The notes under the pieces are model-generated. The model was not told the DNA's origin. It saw only the letters and a program-made list of their open reading frames with translations, and did not search any database. The translations under genes and the position numbers were made by a program. From NCBI GenBank assembly GCA_944329545.1, contig CALVIK010000093.1:1-15204 (forward strand): a DNA stretch of 15,204 nt, in the 5' to 3' direction. This document shows, piece by piece, positions 14,647 through 15,204 of this stretch (position 1 is the first letter of the stretch; every line of letters starts with the position of its first letter). This DNA comes from an uncultured Bacilli bacterium. GTDB lineage: Bacteria; Bacillota_I; Bacilli_A; RF39; UBA660.

Positions 14647-15204
14647 ATCTGTTTTCTTTTTTTATTAATTTAGCATGGATGACCAATCTTTCAGTTCCCG
14701 CATCATTATTACAAGTTGATAATGTTAATACTTTATCATTAGTGTTTACCGTGGCACTAAAATTAATTTGGCTCCGTTTTTTTATTGTTTTCAAAAATTC
14801 AGTATAACTATTATTGTTAAAACTAGTCGTAATATAATAACTTTCAACTGGTGTTGAATATATACTAAAGATTTGCCATAAAGTATTGTGACTTGGAGTT
14901 GAAAGTTTGATAATATGATTATCTTTATTGGAATACCAACTTTCTTTCATAACTTTTTTCAAACTCCCAAACATAGTTTGGTTATACCGACTGTGACCAT
15001 AAATTATAGTATTATAATCAAAATTAGTTAAATCATTCCGATAATCAGCAAAAACCCAGCCAGCACTATTTTTTGAGCCATCAAAGGCATGGTTTAAATA
15101 ATAACTATTATCATCTGTTTGAACAACTGGATAGTTGACATTAGTGCCATTTACCTTAACAAAAGCAACGGTATCAGGATTTTTCTTCTTGAGTTCGTTA
15201 AAGT
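14645..15204 (-). CDS. Class B sortase (partial, 5' end outside the window)
   Basis: The frame is open from the right edge to the stop at 14647-14645, giving the last 185 residues. An ATG at 14974 is internal, not the start, because conserved sortase sequence continues upstream of it. Visible family motifs in order: NELKKKNPDTVAFVKV near the edge, VNYPVVQTDDNSYYLNH, GWVFADYRND, the catalytic His in IIYGHSRYNQTMFG, the catalytic Cys in LTLSTC, and the catalytic Arg in TERLVIHAKLI. Sortases cleave a C-terminal sorting signal of secreted proteins and join them to peptidoglycan or pilin subunits. The membrane anchor should lie in the missing N-terminus. No sorting-signal substrate is seen in the window, so whether it anchors heme-uptake proteins, pilins or others is unknown. 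It converges with the kinase gene and shares its terminator. Confidence 0.93.
   Translation of the reverse strand, partial: FNELKKKNPDTVAFVKVNGTNVNYPVVQTDDNSYYLNHAFDGSKNSAGWVFADYRNDLTNFDYNTIIYGHSRYNQTMFGSLKKVMKESWYSNKDNHIIKLSTPSHNTLWQIFSIYSTPVESYYITTSFNNNSYTEFLKTIKKRSQINFSATVNTNDKVLTLSTCNNDAGTERLVIHAKLIKKENR

Noticed and set aside
14645..14974. A separate 109-aa minus-strand gene starting at the ATG at 14974
   Set aside because: The same frame stays open to the window edge and encodes conserved sortase motifs, including the YGHS active-site region, so the ATG is internal.
1..15204. Use of TGA as a Trp codon, considered because of the Mollicutes-like AT content
   Set aside because: Trp positions in conserved proteins read TGG and no recognised gene has an in-frame TGA. 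The orphan gene ends in TGA within its terminator.
1..15204. Mobile elements, CRISPR arrays, tRNA or rRNA genes
   Set aside because: No transposase or integrase frames, spaced direct repeats or tRNA-like folds were found by eye in the short intergenic stretches.

Overview
The window is very AT-rich (A/T-heavy third positions, long A and T tracts). It has strong purine-rich ribosome binding sites (AGGAGG types), sigma-A-like promoters and many intrinsic terminators. Gene content is Gram-positive: class B sortase, YdbS/YdbT PH-domain proteins, a YqfQ-like protein and OmpR/HisKA signalling. Together these suggest a low-GC Bacillota, probably an uncultured Bacilli-type lineage. Placement below phylum is inference. 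All Trp codons seen in the recognised proteins are TGG and one gene ends in TGA, so the standard bacterial code (table 11) fits.

Layout. 1-236: 3' end of an unrecognised gene. 241-325: two hairpins separating it from a convergent minus-strand YqfQ-like gene (327-656). 657-769: divergent promoters. 770-3193: two type IV pilus/competence-type genes, an inner-membrane platform protein (PilC/GspF family) and a prepilin peptidase (PilD family). 3257-5105: an overlapping pair of PH-domain membrane proteins (YdbS/YdbT type). 5166-6588: queH (epoxyqueuosine reductase) followed one base later by a membrane-anchored polysaccharide deacetylase. 6659-11190: an operon of a MarR-family repressor and two halves of a heterodimeric ABC exporter. 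11277-11645: a stand-alone unrecognised 122-aa gene with its own promoter and terminator. 11721-12521: uppP (undecaprenyl-diphosphate phosphatase). 12585-14637: an OmpR-family response regulator and its sensor kinase, overlapping by 20 bases. 14645-15204: minus-strand class B sortase, 5' end beyond the window.

Most genes concern the envelope: pilus assembly, peptidoglycan modification, lipid-carrier recycling, sortase anchoring, export and envelope-type sensing. The ABC pair looks like a MarR-controlled asymmetric exporter. One half has a degenerate catalytic site (Asp for Glu, Gln for the switch His) and the partner has the matching altered signature motif. The second half also carries an unusual extracytoplasmic insertion of about 190 residues with internal repeats.

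Genes are tightly packed. Several intrinsic terminators include the stop codon and last codons of the gene they end, and in one case a terminator arm overlaps the next promoter. No RNA genes, insertion sequences, prophage genes or CRISPR arrays were seen. No gene-free stretch exceeds about 115 bases. The clearest candidates for something undescribed are the repeat-containing exporter insertion and the 122-aa orphan gene; no wholly new multi-gene system is evident.
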